Shown here in pieces: positions 1 through 9,558 of a stretch of 64,000 nucleotides of DNA (position 1 is the stretch's first letter; each line of letters begins with the position of its first letter). The notes under the pieces are model-generated. The model was not told the origin of the DNA. It did no database searches and saw only the letters and a program-made list of their open reading frames with translations. Source of the stretch: Polaribacter butkevichii (GTDB taxonomy: Bacteria > Bacteroidota > Bacteroidia > Flavobacteriales > Flavobacteriaceae); assembly GCF_038024105.1 (NCBI RefSeq), contig NZ_CP150661.1, positions 3,439,501 through 3,503,500 on the forward strand. Direction: 5' to 3'. The position numbers and the translations under genes are program-made.

Positions 1-1001
1 AAATAAAGGTTTCTGTTTTTTAACCCGAAGCGTAAACCATCTTCGTAATTAATATCATCTTGTATAACATCAAAATCTGTGTAACTAAAAGCGCCATATA
101 ATTTTAGTAAAGATTCATTTTTAAATTGATGTCTGTACACCATTTCTCCGCTTAAAGACTGTACAGGTTTTTGCCAAGTATTTCTATCAGGAAAAGCTTC
201 TTGGTAAGGAGCTAAATTAATGTAAGACGTATTTATACTAAAAGAATTGTTGCCCCAAATTTGGGTGTTTCCTAGGCCCAAACCTAAAGTCATAAAAGAT
301 AAATCTGTTTTTTCTTCAAGAGGTTTATCAATAGTGTTTAACTGTAAAACGCTGGATAATGCTTGTCCGTATTCGGCAGAATAACCACCTGTAGAAAAAG
401 AAATTCCTTTAAATAAAAAAGGAGAAAAACGACCACGACTTGGAATATTTCTAGCGGATGGAGTATAAGGCGTAAAAACTCGAATTCCGTCTACAAAAAT
501 CTGTGTTTCTTCCGCTTCACCACCACGTACAAAAAGGCGTCCATCTTCATCTACTGTGGCAGTTCCTGGTAATGTTTGTAAAGCGCCCATAACATCGCCC
601 AAAGCACTTGCCGTTGTAACAATGTCTAAAGGTTTTAAAACAGTTACTTTTGTCTTTTCTCCTGCTTCAAAAGTTCCTGCATTTATCACTACGGCGTCTA
701 AAGAATTTACATCGTCTTTTAATTTTATTTTTAAATTTTTAAGTGATGAAACTTCAGCTGTTTTAAAATACGTTTCAAAAGAAACAAAAGAAATTACTAA
801 CGTTAAAGTTCCTGTTTCTGATGTAGTAAAAGAAAATTCACCTTGGTCGTTGGTCGATGTTCCATCGTACGTGCCATCTAAATAAACATTTGCTGCCTCA
901 ATAGGATTGTTTTTAGTATCTGTAACTTTACCAGAAATAGTGGTTTGTGCAATTAAAGAGAATTGACAAATTGTAAATAGAATAAAAAATATACGTGTCA
1001 T
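1..1001 (-). CDS. TonB-dependent outer-membrane receptor, 5' part (3' end beyond window)
   Basis: The reading frame starts at the ATG at 1001 and stays open to the window edge, giving about 333 N-terminal residues. A signal peptide (MTRIFFILFTICQFSLIAQ) is followed by a carboxypeptidase-regulatory-like beta-sandwich (about 20-105, beginning TTISGKVTDTKNNPI). A plug domain follows, with a conserved-looking DEDGRLFVRGGEAEETQIFV segment near 155-175, and then the first barrel strands. These features define a TonB-dependent receptor importing a ligand through the outer membrane with ExbB/TonB energy. No SusD gene is visible beside it, so it may be a siderophore/metal or peptide receptor rather than a glycan one, but the substrate cannot be read from this part. 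It lies 96 bp downstream of the AraC-type regulator on the same strand. Confidence 0.88.
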   Translation of the reverse strand, partial: MTRIFFILFTICQFSLIAQTTISGKVTDTKNNPIEAANVYLDGTYDGTSTNDQGEFSFTTSETGTLTLVISFVSFETYFKTAEVSSLKNLKIKLKDDVNSLDAVVINAGTFEAGEKTKVTVLKPLDIVTTASALGDVMGALQTLPGTATVDEDGRLFVRGGEAEETQIFVDGIRVFTPYTPSARNIPSRGRFSPFLFKGISFSTGGYSAEYGQALSSVLQLNTIDKPLEEKTDLSFMTLGLGLGNTQIWGNNSFSINTSYINLAPYQEAFPDRNTWQKPVQSLSGEMVYRHQFKNESLLKLYGAFSYTDFDVIQDDINYEDGLRFGLKNRNLY

Positions 1002-1097
1002 CAGTTTTGGTTTTTTGATGATACAAATATGTGGCGTTATCAGCCTTTAAAATAAAAACAAATACCGAGTTGTAATTTTTGAATGATGAATTGTAAT

Positions 1098-2015
1098 TTA
1101 CAAAACAGGAATACACAAATCAACAATAAATTTGTTCTCTGGATGTTCTGCAGCGTTGTTATAATAGATTTCAAAAGGGTCAATTTCTGATTTTTTGTAA
1201 CCATTTTCTACCATAAAAGCAAACGAAGATTCCCAAGCTTGTTGAAATTGAAAAGGAGTAATTTCTAATCGAGAAACAATACATTTTGTAGAACTTAGAA
1301 CTCTTAAATTTATTTCTCCATCAATTTCAATAGGATCATTTAGAACAATACAAGCACTCATTCTTAAATTATTTGGGTCTGTAATTTTGGGGCTATCATG
1401 ATAAATGGTTACCATTCTAGTTTGCGCGTTAATTAAACCTTTTGGTGCAGCCCATTTAACTAATTTATTATAGACACTACCAATTGCTTCTATTTTTCCT
1501 TTATGAGAAATGGTTGCTAAATCTAGTCTCGGAATTTTTTTAATCTCTGTTTTTGCATTCATTTTGAACCAGTTTAAAGCATTATTGATGTTACAAAGAT
1601 ATTGCTCAAAAGAAACAGTTACTTTGCCTATCTTGCTTTCTGTTTTGCTAATCTTGCTAAAATGATTGGGGCTTGCCTCTTTAAATTGATTAGGAGACAT
1701 TCCGTAATATTTTTTAAAGGTTTTAGAAAAAGAAGATAAATTGCTAAAACCTATTTTTTCTGATATTTCTGTTATGCTTTTTTCTTTCTGATGTAATAAA
1801 TAAGAAGCTGCTTTTTCAATTTTTTTTCTGTTGATGAAATTATGAACCGTTTCACCAACAACAATTTTAAATAAACGATGAAAATGATAAGGAGAAAAAT
1901 GCGCTTTTTCTGCAACAATTTCTAAGGATAATTTATCTGACAAATGATTTTCTATGTAGGTAATTGCAGTGTTTAAACGAACAATATTTTCTTTTGCAAT
2001 TTTAGTAGAAATCAT
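1098..2015 (-). CDS. AraC family regulator with C-terminal GyrI-like effector domain
   Basis: 305 residues. Residues about 12-110 form an AraC/XylS double helix-turn-helix (KLSLEIVAEKAHFSPYHFHR, then SITEISEKIGFSNLSSFSK and YYGMSPNQFK). Residues about 155-305 look like a GyrI/SOUL-type ligand-binding domain (EAIGSVYNKLVKWAAPKGL; C-terminal FIVDLCIPVL), as in Rob/BmrR-style regulators that sense small hydrophobic or cationic molecules. The start ATG overlaps the stop of the upstream small membrane protein by four bases (ATGA), so the two are probably translated from one transcript. Its target is not evident; the TonB receptor immediately downstream is the nearest candidate. Family assignment is firm, ligand unknown. 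Confidence 0.9.
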   Translation of the reverse strand: MISTKIAKENIVRLNTAITYIENHLSDKLSLEIVAEKAHFSPYHFHRLFKIVVGETVHNFINRKKIEKAASYLLHQKEKSITEISEKIGFSNLSSFSKTFKKYYGMSPNQFKEASPNHFSKISKTESKIGKVTVSFEQYLCNINNALNWFKMNAKTEIKKIPRLDLATISHKGKIEAIGSVYNKLVKWAAPKGLINAQTRMVTIYHDSPKITDPNNLRMSACIVLNDPIEIDGEINLRVLSSTKCIVSRLEITPFQFQQAWESSFAFMVENGYKKSEIDPFEIYYNNAAEHPENKFIVDLCIPVL

Positions 2016-2365
2016 TTTTTAGTTTTTTGTAAGTAATAGAATAAAAATCCGCTTGCAAAATATAAAATAACATCTACAAAGTCTTTGGTATATCTTGCTA
2101 AATATTTAGGAAAAAAATACTCGAATAATAAACTATATAAAAAACATAAGTATAAAATAATAGATAGATTTAATGTGTAATGAACGTTGTTTTTAGACCA
2201 TTTTAAAAACTGTAAACAGATAAAAAGAATGATTGGAATGATTAAAAAGTCATTTAAATAAAAACGAATAACTCTTGGTAAAGGCACCGAAAAATATTGA
2301 AGAACATAGATGCTAGTACCTGTGAATAAAGAAAATATAAAATAGTAAAAGAGTGTTTTATTCAT
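2012..2365 (-). CDS. Small polytopic membrane protein, function unknown
   Basis: 117 residues from the ATG at 2365 (MNKTLFYYFIF). A longer reading from a TTG at 2389 would run into the upstream gene, while the ATG sits one base after the upstream TAA stop (TAATATG), a typical coupled start. Four hydrophobic segments are visible, around residues 3-25, 37-55, 67-85 and 95-112. No catalytic motif is seen. Similar short flavobacterial proteins are sometimes labelled magnesium-citrate transporter, but nothing in the sequence supports that role. It overlaps the AraC-type gene by 4 bp. Confidence 0.65.
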   Translation of the reverse strand: MNKTLFYYFIFSLFTGTSIYVLQYFSVPLPRVIRFYLNDFLIIPIILFICLQFLKWSKNNVHYTLNLSIILYLCFLYSLLFEYFFPKYLARYTKDFVDVILYFASGFLFYYLQKTKK

Positions 2366-2366
2366 A

Positions 2367-2675
2367 TTAACCAGCAGCAACCATTGCAATAAACCAAGCC
2401 AAACCAGTACCTATAATACTAACTACCATAATTGCAGAGTATAAAAGCCAACCAACAATTTTGTATAACCAAAAATGATGATTTTTTAACCTCTCAGCTA
2501 AATTGGGGTTTTCTTTTTCAAAAATAGCTTTATCTACTTGTTGTTGTTTTACAGCTTTAGCTTTTATGGCTACTTTTTTTTGATGCGAAATTAAGGTGTT
2601 GCAATTGGTGCAATATTCTTTATTGGTATTAAAAACACCACAATTCGGACATTTTATAATCCTTTTATTAGCCAT
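2367..2675 (-). CDS. Zinc-ribbon protein with C-terminal membrane segment
   Basis: 102 residues. An N-terminal zinc ribbon (CPNCGVFN...YCTNCNT, Cys at about 9, 12, 22 and 25) is followed by a basic, Gln/Lys-rich linker and a long hydrophobic C-terminal segment (about 70-100, WLLYSAIMVVSIIGTGLAWF). The layout suggests a membrane-anchored cytoplasmic zinc-binding protein. It is three bases from the end of the NDH-2 gene upstream and one base before the next small membrane protein, so it sits inside a tight minus-strand operon. Function unknown. Confidence 0.7.
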   Translation of the reverse strand: MANKRIIKCPNCGVFNTNKEYCTNCNTLISHQKKVAIKAKAVKQQQVDKAIFEKENPNLAERLKNHHFWLYKIVGWLLYSAIMVVSIIGTGLAWFIAMVAAG

Positions 2676-2678
2676 ATA

Positions 2679-3974
2679 TTAATCTTTAAAAGAAAACTTA
2701 TTTTTCTTTTTATAGGGTCTAATAATTAAACGAGTTTCTCTATCAAAACGAATGTAATTATACACCCAATTTAGAAAAACAATGGCTTTGTTTCTAAAAC
2801 CAATTAAAGAAAAAAGATGTACAAACATCCAAACATACCAAGCAAAAATTCCTTGAAACTTCCATTTAGGCAAATCTACAACTGCTTTATTACGCCCAAT
2901 AGTTGCCATAGAACCTTTATCATCATAAACAAATGCCTTTTGTTCTTTGTTAAAAAACTTTGCTAAAATATTTTTTGCAACTAATTTTCCTTGTTGAATA
3001 GCAGGTTGCGCCATCATTGGATGTCCATAAGGATTTTTTTCTGAAGTCATACAAGCAACATCACCAATAGCATATACATTAGGGTGATTTAAAACTTGAT
3101 TAAACTCATTTACTTTTATTCTTGCAGCTCTTTCTATAACACATTCTGTGTTTAAACCATCAATCATTTGCCCTTTAACTCCTGCTGCCCAAATTACGGT
3201 TTCTGCATTAAAATGATCCTCGCCATTTGTAGTAACCGTTTTTCCGTCATAATCTAAAACACGCAGGTTTTTCCATACATGAACGCCTAATTTTATTAAA
3301 AAGTCTTCTGCTTTTTCAGAAGCTTTTGCGCTCATCCCTTTTAACAAACATTCAGAACTTTGAATTAAGTTTATCTGCATTTGTCTAATATCTAAATCCG
3401 GATAATCTTTTGGTAGAATTCCTTTTTTCATTTCTGCTAAGGCACCAGCTAATTCTACACCTGTTGGTCCGCCACCTACAATTACAAAATTCATTAAGGC
3501 ATTTCTTTCTTCTATGTTAGAAGTTAATAAAGCCTCTTCAAAATTTTCTAAAATTAAACTTCTAATGTTTAAAGATTGCGGAATGGATTTCATTTCCATC
3601 GTATGTTTTTTGATATTGGTATTACCAAAAAAGTTGGTTGTAGAACCTGTAGCTATAATTAATTCGTCATACTCTAAGTTTCCAATGGAAGTTTCAATGG
3701 TGTTGTTTTCTGTGTTTATTTTTTCTACTTCTGTTAATCTAAAATAGAAATTATCAACATCATTAAAACGTTTTCTTAGTGGAAAAGCAATAGAATCTGG
3801 CTCTAAACCACCTGTTGCAACTTGGTATAATAAAGGTTGAAATGTATGATAGTTGTGTTTGTCAATTAAAACAACTTGCAATTCTTGTTCTTCTAATCCT
3901 TTTGCAGCTGCTAAACCCGCAAAACCGCCACCAATAATTACAACTCTTGGAAAACTAGTTTGTGGTATGTTCAT
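2679..3974 (-). CDS. ndh: Type II NADH:quinone oxidoreductase (NDH-2 family)
   Basis: 431 residues from the ATG at 3974 (MNIPQTSFPRVVIIGGG); a longer TTG start at 4016 adds a non-conserved tail and is less likely. Two Rossmann motifs are seen: GGGFAG near the N-terminus for FAD and VIVGGGPTGVELAG for NADH. NHPNVYAIGDVAC is the conserved FAD-ribityl segment. Hydrophobic C-terminal segments (FAWYVWMFVHLFSLIGF, IVFLNWVYNYI) fit membrane association. NDH-2 enzymes pass electrons from NADH to menaquinone without pumping ions. It heads a short operon with the zinc-ribbon protein 3 bp downstream. Confidence 0.9.
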   Translation of the reverse strand: MNIPQTSFPRVVIIGGGFAGLAAAKGLEEQELQVVLIDKHNYHTFQPLLYQVATGGLEPDSIAFPLRKRFNDVDNFYFRLTEVEKINTENNTIETSIGNLEYDELIIATGSTTNFFGNTNIKKHTMEMKSIPQSLNIRSLILENFEEALLTSNIEERNALMNFVIVGGGPTGVELAGALAEMKKGILPKDYPDLDIRQMQINLIQSSECLLKGMSAKASEKAEDFLIKLGVHVWKNLRVLDYDGKTVTTNGEDHFNAETVIWAAGVKGQMIDGLNTECVIERAARIKVNEFNQVLNHPNVYAIGDVACMTSEKNPYGHPMMAQPAIQQGKLVAKNILAKFFNKEQKAFVYDDKGSMATIGRNKAVVDLPKWKFQGIFAWYVWMFVHLFSLIGFRNKAIVFLNWVYNYIRFDRETRLIIRPYKKKNKFSFKD

Positions 3975-4041
3975 GTAAATTATTGACTTTTGAAATGTTA
4001 GAATTTTAAAGTGCAAATTTACTGAAATAAAAAAGAAAATA

Positions 4042-4566
4042 TTATTTATGCGCTAACTTAATCTCTTGTAAAGTTTTAGTTGAATTGATGTATTCTGTAA
4101 TGATATGAAATTGAAGGTCATTTAGATCACCCTCAAAATAATTTGCCCATTTATCATTTTTAAATAATTGAGTTATTTGCTTAATTCTTTTCTGAGCTTC
4201 AGAAAAAGTAAATAGATAATTTGTTGCTTCTTCTTTTTTTGGTTGAATTTTTGCCGTTTTATCTTCAAAATTAACTTCAATAAAAAAATATTTTTCAGTA
4301 GATGTAAGCGGGTAGAAGTCTACCCATTTTGCAAAACCAATTGCTATATTCTGATTTTTATAATCTTCATTAGCTATTAACTTCCATCTACAATTGGCAA
4401 CGCGTCCCCAATGATTCGATTTTCTATACACACCTTCATCAGTATAAAAATACATGCTTTCAGACTTACTTTTATAATTAGTTTCTTCAGGGAAATCAAA
4501 GTCATCAACTTGTTTGAATTCGCAGAAAGTATGTTTAAAAAAGTTGGTTTTGTTGTAGGTTTTCAA
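4042..4566 (-). CDS. Conserved hypothetical protein, TTG start
   Basis: 174 residues, not recognised. It is soluble, rich in aromatic and charged residues, with no signal peptide or membrane segment (MYFYTDEGVYRKSNHWGRVA; WVDFYPL; KYFFIEVNFEDKTAKI). The frame can only start at TTG 4566, because a stop lies four codons upstream and the next ATG would remove 37 residues. Strong codon regularity and length support a real gene. It lies between the NDH-2 gene and the terminator of the large T9SS protein gene and may be transcribed alone. Confidence 0.6.
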   Translation of the reverse strand: MKTYNKTNFFKHTFCEFKQVDDFDFPEETNYKSKSESMYFYTDEGVYRKSNHWGRVANCRWKLIANEDYKNQNIAIGFAKWVDFYPLTSTEKYFFIEVNFEDKTAKIQPKKEEATNYLFTFSEAQKRIKQITQLFKNDKWANYFEGDLNDLQFHIITEYINSTKTLQEIKLAHK

Positions 4567-4644
4567 AGTGCTTATTTATAATTGATGCAAATTTAGCAAA
4601 GCATTCTTAATAATCAACTAGAGATTGGTGTGTTGTGGTAAAAC

Positions 4645-4680
4645 TAAAAAAAACGCAATCAAATGAATGATTGCGTTTAA
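4645..4680 (-). terminator. Rho-independent terminator of the T9SS surface-protein gene
   Basis: Ten-base perfect arms AACGCAATCA (4652-4661) and TGATTGCGTT (4668-4677) enclose AATGAA. On the minus strand the stem is followed by a run of eight T residues. It begins 22 bp after the stop of the gene at 4703. The same hairpin occurs at 10957-10982. Confidence 0.85.
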
Positions 4681-4702
4681 AGTTACTTAGAAAATTAGGA
4701 GT

Positions 4703-7700
4703 TTATTTTTTTATAATCTTTTTCATTGCAATTTTCCCACTTTTAGTTTCTATTTTTAGAATGTATATTCCAGGTGAAATACTATGAATATCAATTTTAT
4801 TTTTCTGAAATATTTTAATTTCTTTTCCTGTTAGGTCTAAAATTTTTCCAATTTTTATTTTTTCATCCAATTGAATGGTAACAAGATTACTTATAGGATT
4901 TGGAAAGACTGAAACATGAATTTGATTGACATCTTTAATGCTTGCTGTTGCATTACAGTTTGTACTATAACTAGCGGTAACATCTTTGTTCCATACTGGT
5001 GAAGCTGGAGTAAAACCAGCATCTATTTGAATACAAGTTAAATCTGGGTTTCCATCTGTACCCATATAAGTAAAATTTGAATTATTACCATTGGCTACAT
5101 TTAAATTGATTAATTTACTATTTCTAATAAATAAATAAGTTAAAGCAGGGTTTTGAGATACATCTAAACTAGTAATTAATGTTTTATAAAGTCGAAGAGT
5201 TGTTAATGATGAATTATTAGAAACATCAATAGCAGTAAGATCATTTTCATTACAAACCAATTCTTTTAAATTTGTATTTGTAGAAAGGTCTAAACTTGTT
5301 ATTTTATTTATTTGAGCATCTAATTTTGTTAGTTTTGTTAAACCAGTAGTATTTAAAGATGCTATTTGATTTATTCGGCAATTTACTTCAGTTAAATTAG
5401 GGTTGTTAGATAAATCTAGCGCAGTTAATTTATTATTAAAACAAACTAACTTGGTTAACGTTGTAGTTTGTGGTAATATTAATGTTGTTAAACTTGCGGC
5501 TTGTTGCGAGCAATCTATTTCTACTAAAGCGGTGTTATTAGATAAATCTATAGAAGTTAATTTGTTTCTGTCTACTGTAAATTTGGTCATTTTTGTAAAT
5601 GCCTCTATTCCTGTTAAATCTGTAATATTCTTATAAGTTATAGTTAAAGCTCCACTAAAAGCATTTGCTTCTGTACATTGTATTTGACCATCATTATTTA
5701 AATCAATATTTGTAGCATTATTTAATAATGCATTTTTAAAATTATTATCAGGTGTATTTAAAATACAGATTGTACTAAAGTTAGCTGTTATATTTTTAAC
5801 GGCATCCATAGTTACATTAATAGAATTTGTGTAACCACTTGCATCTCCAGACCAACCATCAAATTGATATCCAGCATTTGGTGTTGCTGTTAAGGTAACC
5901 ACAGTGTTATGAATATAAGCGCCATTTATTGGAAATGGGTTACTTGTTACTACTCCGTTTGTAGATGTAACAGTTAATGTATGTTTTAGTTGACTAAAAT
6001 TTGCTGTAACTATTTTATCTTCATCCAAAGTAATATTAATTGGGTTTGTAGTTCCTGTAGCATTTCCAGACCAACCATCAAATTGATATCCAGCATTTGG
6101 TGTTGCTGTTAAGGCTACAACATCTCCATTATTATAAGCTCCGTTTGCCGGGTTTGGCTTTGGATTACTAGTTACCGATCCATTTACAGCATTTATTTTT
6201 AATATTTTTGACGTAGAAACAGGAGAACCATATTCATAAGCACCTATATCTATAGTTGTGTTAAATATTCTATCGTTTCTTAAAATGTCTGTATTTCCGA
6301 AAAAATAATTGTTATTTCCTGCATTTATTGCAGGTGATGTTGCTTGTAATGAAAAATCTGTTGCACTTACAAATAACGGATCTGCTGTAGTTGTTGCAAC
6401 TTTACTACTGATACTATCATCATTAAAATTGTAGGAATCAATAGAATTATTAACAACTAACGAATTTAAAGGGTTTTTGTATAAATCTGTAATAGATCTT
6501 GTTTTTGCACCACCAACTGTAGTATTATCCCAAAAAATGCAGTTATTAACAGTTGCATTAAATGTACTATTAATTCCTGGTTGTTTACTTATACCCACTG
6601 TAGCTCTACTAAAATTGTTTAATGATTGATCTGTACCTAAATCTAAATTGTTTACATAGGTGTTATTTGTTAATTTTAGTGAAACGTTAGATGTATTGTC
6701 AATAACTCTAATCCAAGAAGCGCTTCCTCCTAGTCCTTTTACTGTTGCACTTAAATCTCCTGCTAAATTACCATTAAACAAAGAGTTTGCTACCGTGATA
6801 TCAACATTTGTATTGGCTCTTACAAAACTATAAATACCACTTGCCCAACGAGACATATTGTTAATAAATTGAGAGTTTTCAATAATTAAAGTACCTCTAT
6901 CTCCTGATGTGTTATTTAATTCGAATTCTGCTATTAAACCTGCATTATCATTTCTAGAAACATTGTTTTTAATGATGCAGTTTTTTATACTTAATTTAGC
7001 TACTGTTTTTTCTTTAACTATTGCACCTCCTCTTTCTGTAGCACTTAAATTATTATGAGCATCACTAATAATTAAACCATCTAATAATAAATTATTTCCT
7101 GTTGCAGTAACATTAATAATATGATGGCTATTATCTGCATTTCTAGAAGTATTTGCATAATTATTAGCATAATCAGTAACGTTAACATCATTTGCTTGTA
7201 AATCACCAGATAAAATAGTTTTGTTTGCTATAAAATCTCTTTGATTACGTGTTGTTTCTGTACCTATAAAACCACCATAAATTCTTAAATCTTTTTTATT
7301 TATTGTATAGTAAACAGTTCTATTAGAGGTATGAGGTTTGTAAATACCAGCTGCCATCCAAATTTCTTCACCTGCAAGTGTATTTGTAATTGCATTGTCT
7401 AAATTTGTATAAGCATTTGCCCAGTTACTACCATCGTTATTACCTGTAGCATCAGATTTTACAAAAGTAGGTAGTCCTAAATTTTTAAATACAACTGGAT
7501 TAGACCATGTAGAAAAGCTACCTGTTCCACAATTTTTTCTAATATATACATTATAAGTTTCTGCTACTGTATTAGAAATAGAAATAGTAGATCCGCCAGA
7601 AACACCTGTAGTAATAGTTGCATTTGAAAAAGGTTCTGAGGCTTTATGGTATGCAATATCTACAGTTTGTGTGCCAGAAATTTTTACATCCATATTTGTA

Positions 7701-8560
7701 TTTGTAATGTTAGTCGCAGATAAGTATGAGTTACTTATTTCTTTACAGAAATTATTGTAGTCTCCAATACTATTAATTTCTGCGTCTGTAAGTAATTTTT
7801 TATAGACAAGTACGTCATCAATAACATCTTCATATCTGCTATTACTTGGAGCTGCACCGTTTCTTAAATTTCCAACTACAAAAAGATTTCCATTTGCATG
7901 CCCGTTGGTTACTTTAAGTTGTCTGTTTTGAAAAGTTCTTGGACGATTATTTTTTGTGTCGTTGCTATCTATAGCACCGTCTACATAAATTTTTATAACA
8001 TTATTTACACCTTTACTAGTACCAAGATTATCTGATCTATTATAAATTGAAACAACTATATGATGCCAATCACCATCGCTAATTACTGCATTAGAAAGAA
8101 TACTATGCTTTACTACTGATGTTGCACCATTATAATACGTAAATTGATAACCAGCTTCTACTCTAATTTTACCTTCTTCTAGTCTTATAGAGAGTCCGCC
8201 CCAACCAACAGCAGTAACACTTGCTCTTGCACTTTTCTCTAAAATAATTTTTGAGTCGTTAGAGTTTGTTGTTGTTTTTACCCAAAAACTAAGGCTAGTA
8301 TCTGTTGTAGTATTCGGAAAAGAGAAGTTACTGCTAAAGTTGCTTCCGTTAAGCTGTAATGCACTTGTTGGAGCATTTCCAAAACGATCATTAACTTCTG
8401 TAAAAGAAGTGCCTGTATACGTTAAATTATTTCCGTTTACCCCGTCTGTAACTAAATTTCCATTATCAAACCCATATTGAACCATAATATCGGAGGTAGG
8501 AAACTGAGCATTCATAAAACCACTAATTAATAGCGATAGCATAAGTATTTTTTTCTTCAT
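4703..8560 (-). CDS. Large T9SS-sorted surface protein (LamG, beta-helix, InlB-type repeats, LRR)
   Basis: 1285 residues. The order is: signal peptide (1-19, ends FMNAQ); LamG/concanavalin-like domain (about 30-265, ending DDVLVYKKLLTDAEINSIGD); an Fn3-like stretch (about 275-360); a Chlamydia-polymorphic/parallel beta-helix-like region (about 365-780, with SDATGNNDGSNWANAYTNL at its start); two InlB/Listeria-Bacteroides-like repeats (about 790-940, each with LTATPNAGYQFDGWSG); leucine-rich repeats (about 950-1190, units like LTALDLSNNPNLTEVNC); and a C-terminal type A sorting domain (about 1205-1285, VSVFPNPISN...GIYILKI). It is therefore exported by the type IX system and anchored or released at the surface, probably for adhesion or polymer binding. 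It sits beside a LytTR two-component pair. Confidence 0.9.
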   Translation of the reverse strand: MKKKILMLSLLISGFMNAQFPTSDIMVQYGFDNGNLVTDGVNGNNLTYTGTSFTEVNDRFGNAPTSALQLNGSNFSSNFSFPNTTTDTSLSFWVKTTTNSNDSKIILEKSARASVTAVGWGGLSIRLEEGKIRVEAGYQFTYYNGATSVVKHSILSNAVISDGDWHHIVVSIYNRSDNLGTSKGVNNVIKIYVDGAIDSNDTKNNRPRTFQNRQLKVTNGHANGNLFVVGNLRNGAAPSNSRYEDVIDDVLVYKKLLTDAEINSIGDYNNFCKEISNSYLSATNITNTNMDVKISGTQTVDIAYHKASEPFSNATITTGVSGGSTISISNTVAETYNVYIRKNCGTGSFSTWSNPVVFKNLGLPTFVKSDATGNNDGSNWANAYTNLDNAITNTLAGEEIWMAAGIYKPHTSNRTVYYTINKKDLRIYGGFIGTETTRNQRDFIANKTILSGDLQANDVNVTDYANNYANTSRNADNSHHIINVTATGNNLLLDGLIISDAHNNLSATERGGAIVKEKTVAKLSIKNCIIKNNVSRNDNAGLIAEFELNNTSGDRGTLIIENSQFINNMSRWASGIYSFVRANTNVDITVANSLFNGNLAGDLSATVKGLGGSASWIRVIDNTSNVSLKLTNNTYVNNLDLGTDQSLNNFSRATVGISKQPGINSTFNATVNNCIFWDNTTVGGAKTRSITDLYKNPLNSLVVNNSIDSYNFNDDSISSKVATTTADPLFVSATDFSLQATSPAINAGNNNYFFGNTDILRNDRIFNTTIDIGAYEYGSPVSTSKILKINAVNGSVTSNPKPNPANGAYNNGDVVALTATPNAGYQFDGWSGNATGTTNPINITLDEDKIVTANFSQLKHTLTVTSTNGVVTSNPFPINGAYIHNTVVTLTATPNAGYQFDGWSGDASGYTNSINVTMDAVKNITANFSTICILNTPDNNFKNALLNNATNIDLNNDGQIQCTEANAFSGALTITYKNITDLTGIEAFTKMTKFTVDRNKLTSIDLSNNTALVEIDCSQQAASLTTLILPQTTTLTKLVCFNNKLTALDLSNNPNLTEVNCRINQIASLNTTGLTKLTKLDAQINKITSLDLSTNTNLKELVCNENDLTAIDVSNNSSLTTLRLYKTLITSLDVSQNPALTYLFIRNSKLINLNVANGNNSNFTYMGTDGNPDLTCIQIDAGFTPASPVWNKDVTASYSTNCNATASIKDVNQIHVSVFPNPISNLVTIQLDEKIKIGKILDLTGKEIKIFQKNKIDIHSISPGIYILKIETKSGKIAMKKIIKK
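5846..6114 (-). repeat. Two identical 50-bp internal repeats in the InlB-like domains
   Basis: Positions 5846-5895 and 6065-6114 read the same over 50 bases and are offset by 219 bp. They encode the LTATPNAGYQFDGWSG core of two tandem bacterial repeat domains. Flanking codons of the two units differ, so identity is confined to the core. Confidence 0.85.
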
Positions 8561-8624
8561 AACATTTTTTTAGATTAATGTAAAGTAAAAAAAAGCTATT
8601 TGCTTGTAAAGAATATTAAATAGG

Positions 8625-8654
8625 TTCCGAGTGATTTGTTTTAGTTTCCGAATG
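8625..8654 (-). promoter_or_regulatory. Candidate LytTR operator upstream of the T9SS protein gene
   Basis: Two imperfect direct repeats, TTCCGAGTG (8625-8633) and TTCCGAATG (8646-8654), lie exactly 21 bp apart, 65-95 bp upstream of the start at 8560. LytTR regulators (AgrA, VirR) bind paired ~9-bp direct repeats with this phasing. A closely similar pair is upstream of the cognate kinase at 10890-10924. Read from sequence; binding is inferred. Confidence 0.55.
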
Positions 8655-8659
8655 TGTTT

Positions 8660-9400
8660 TTAAGTGAAGAAAATAGCTTCAAATTCTTCTTTGTAACTTT
8701 TACTTACTGGGATTTTGATATCATTTTTAAGTTGAATACATTTTTCTTTTTTAGAATACATTTTAATGGCATTACTGTTTATAATCCAAGATCTATGTAT
8801 TCTTAAAAACTCATTTTCTTCACAAAGTAAATTTTCATAATAACTTAGTTTTTTTGCGGCAACATATTTTTTACCTTTTTCGGTATAAAGTATAGCATAC
8901 ATTCTATCTGCTTCAATGCAAAAAATGTTTTTAAGGTCTAAAATTACATAATCACTTTTATAAGGAATTGCAATTTTTTTTACTTTTTGTCTATTATTTT
9001 TTAATAAGTTGAATCGATTATTAACTCCACCAGTAGCTATTAAATTAGATGCTTTTTCTACTGCATTTTGCAACCTTTCTATGTCTATTGGTTTTAACAA
9101 GTAGTCTAGGGCCGCAACTTGAAAAGCTTTTATAGCATATTGATCATAGGCAGTGACAAAAATTATTTGAAAGTCAATTTCATCAAAAGCTTCCAATAGA
9201 TGGAATCCATTTTTTTGAGGCATTTCTATATCTAAAAAAACAAGTTGAGGTTGATGTTCTTTTATAAGAAGAACTCCCTCGTCAACATTTTTTGCTTCAG
9301 AAATAATAGATATATTTTTACAAAATTCTGTTATTAAATAGCGTAAATTTTCTCGAGCATTAACTTCATCATCAATTATAATAGCGTTTAATGTGTTCAT
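8660..9400 (-). CDS. LytTR family response regulator
   Basis: 246 residues. The receiver domain (about 5-120) carries the acidic pair DD near 10-11, the phospho-acceptor Asp57 in LVFLDIEMP, a Thr in IIFVTAYDQ and the conserved Lys in YLLKPI. The LytTR DNA-binding domain occupies about 145-243 (KKIAIPYKSDYVILDLKNI; FLRIHRSWIINSNAI). It is the cytosolic output partner of the LytS-type kinase 158 bp upstream. The T9SS protein gene follows 99 bp downstream and carries the paired repeats expected for LytTR binding, so it is a likely target. Confidence 0.93.
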   Translation of the reverse strand: MNTLNAIIIDDEVNARENLRYLITEFCKNISIISEAKNVDEGVLLIKEHQPQLVFLDIEMPQKNGFHLLEAFDEIDFQIIFVTAYDQYAIKAFQVAALDYLLKPIDIERLQNAVEKASNLIATGGVNNRFNLLKNNRQKVKKIAIPYKSDYVILDLKNIFCIEADRMYAILYTEKGKKYVAAKKLSYYENLLCEENEFLRIHRSWIINSNAIKMYSKKEKCIQLKNDIKIPVSKSYKEEFEAIFFT

Positions 9401-9558
9401 ATTCTTTTGTAAATGGAATTTTTTAATAAGGTTAGTTTACCTATAATTACTTTGATAAAAAGTTTAATGCCTATACCTCTTTTTTAGATTCTTTTAGGGA
9501 TTGTTTTGGTGAACACTAATATTTTTAATACTACTAAATAATAGTCTAACGGTTTTTA

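Noticed and set aside
556..885. Open frame of 109 codons on the plus strand
   Set aside because: It is the antisense shadow of the TonB-dependent receptor, whose minus-strand frame has clear domain motifs.
928..1116. 62-codon minus-strand frame between the receptor and the AraC-type gene
   Set aside because: It overlaps the real receptor start and the AraC-type stop, and its product has no signal or known motif.
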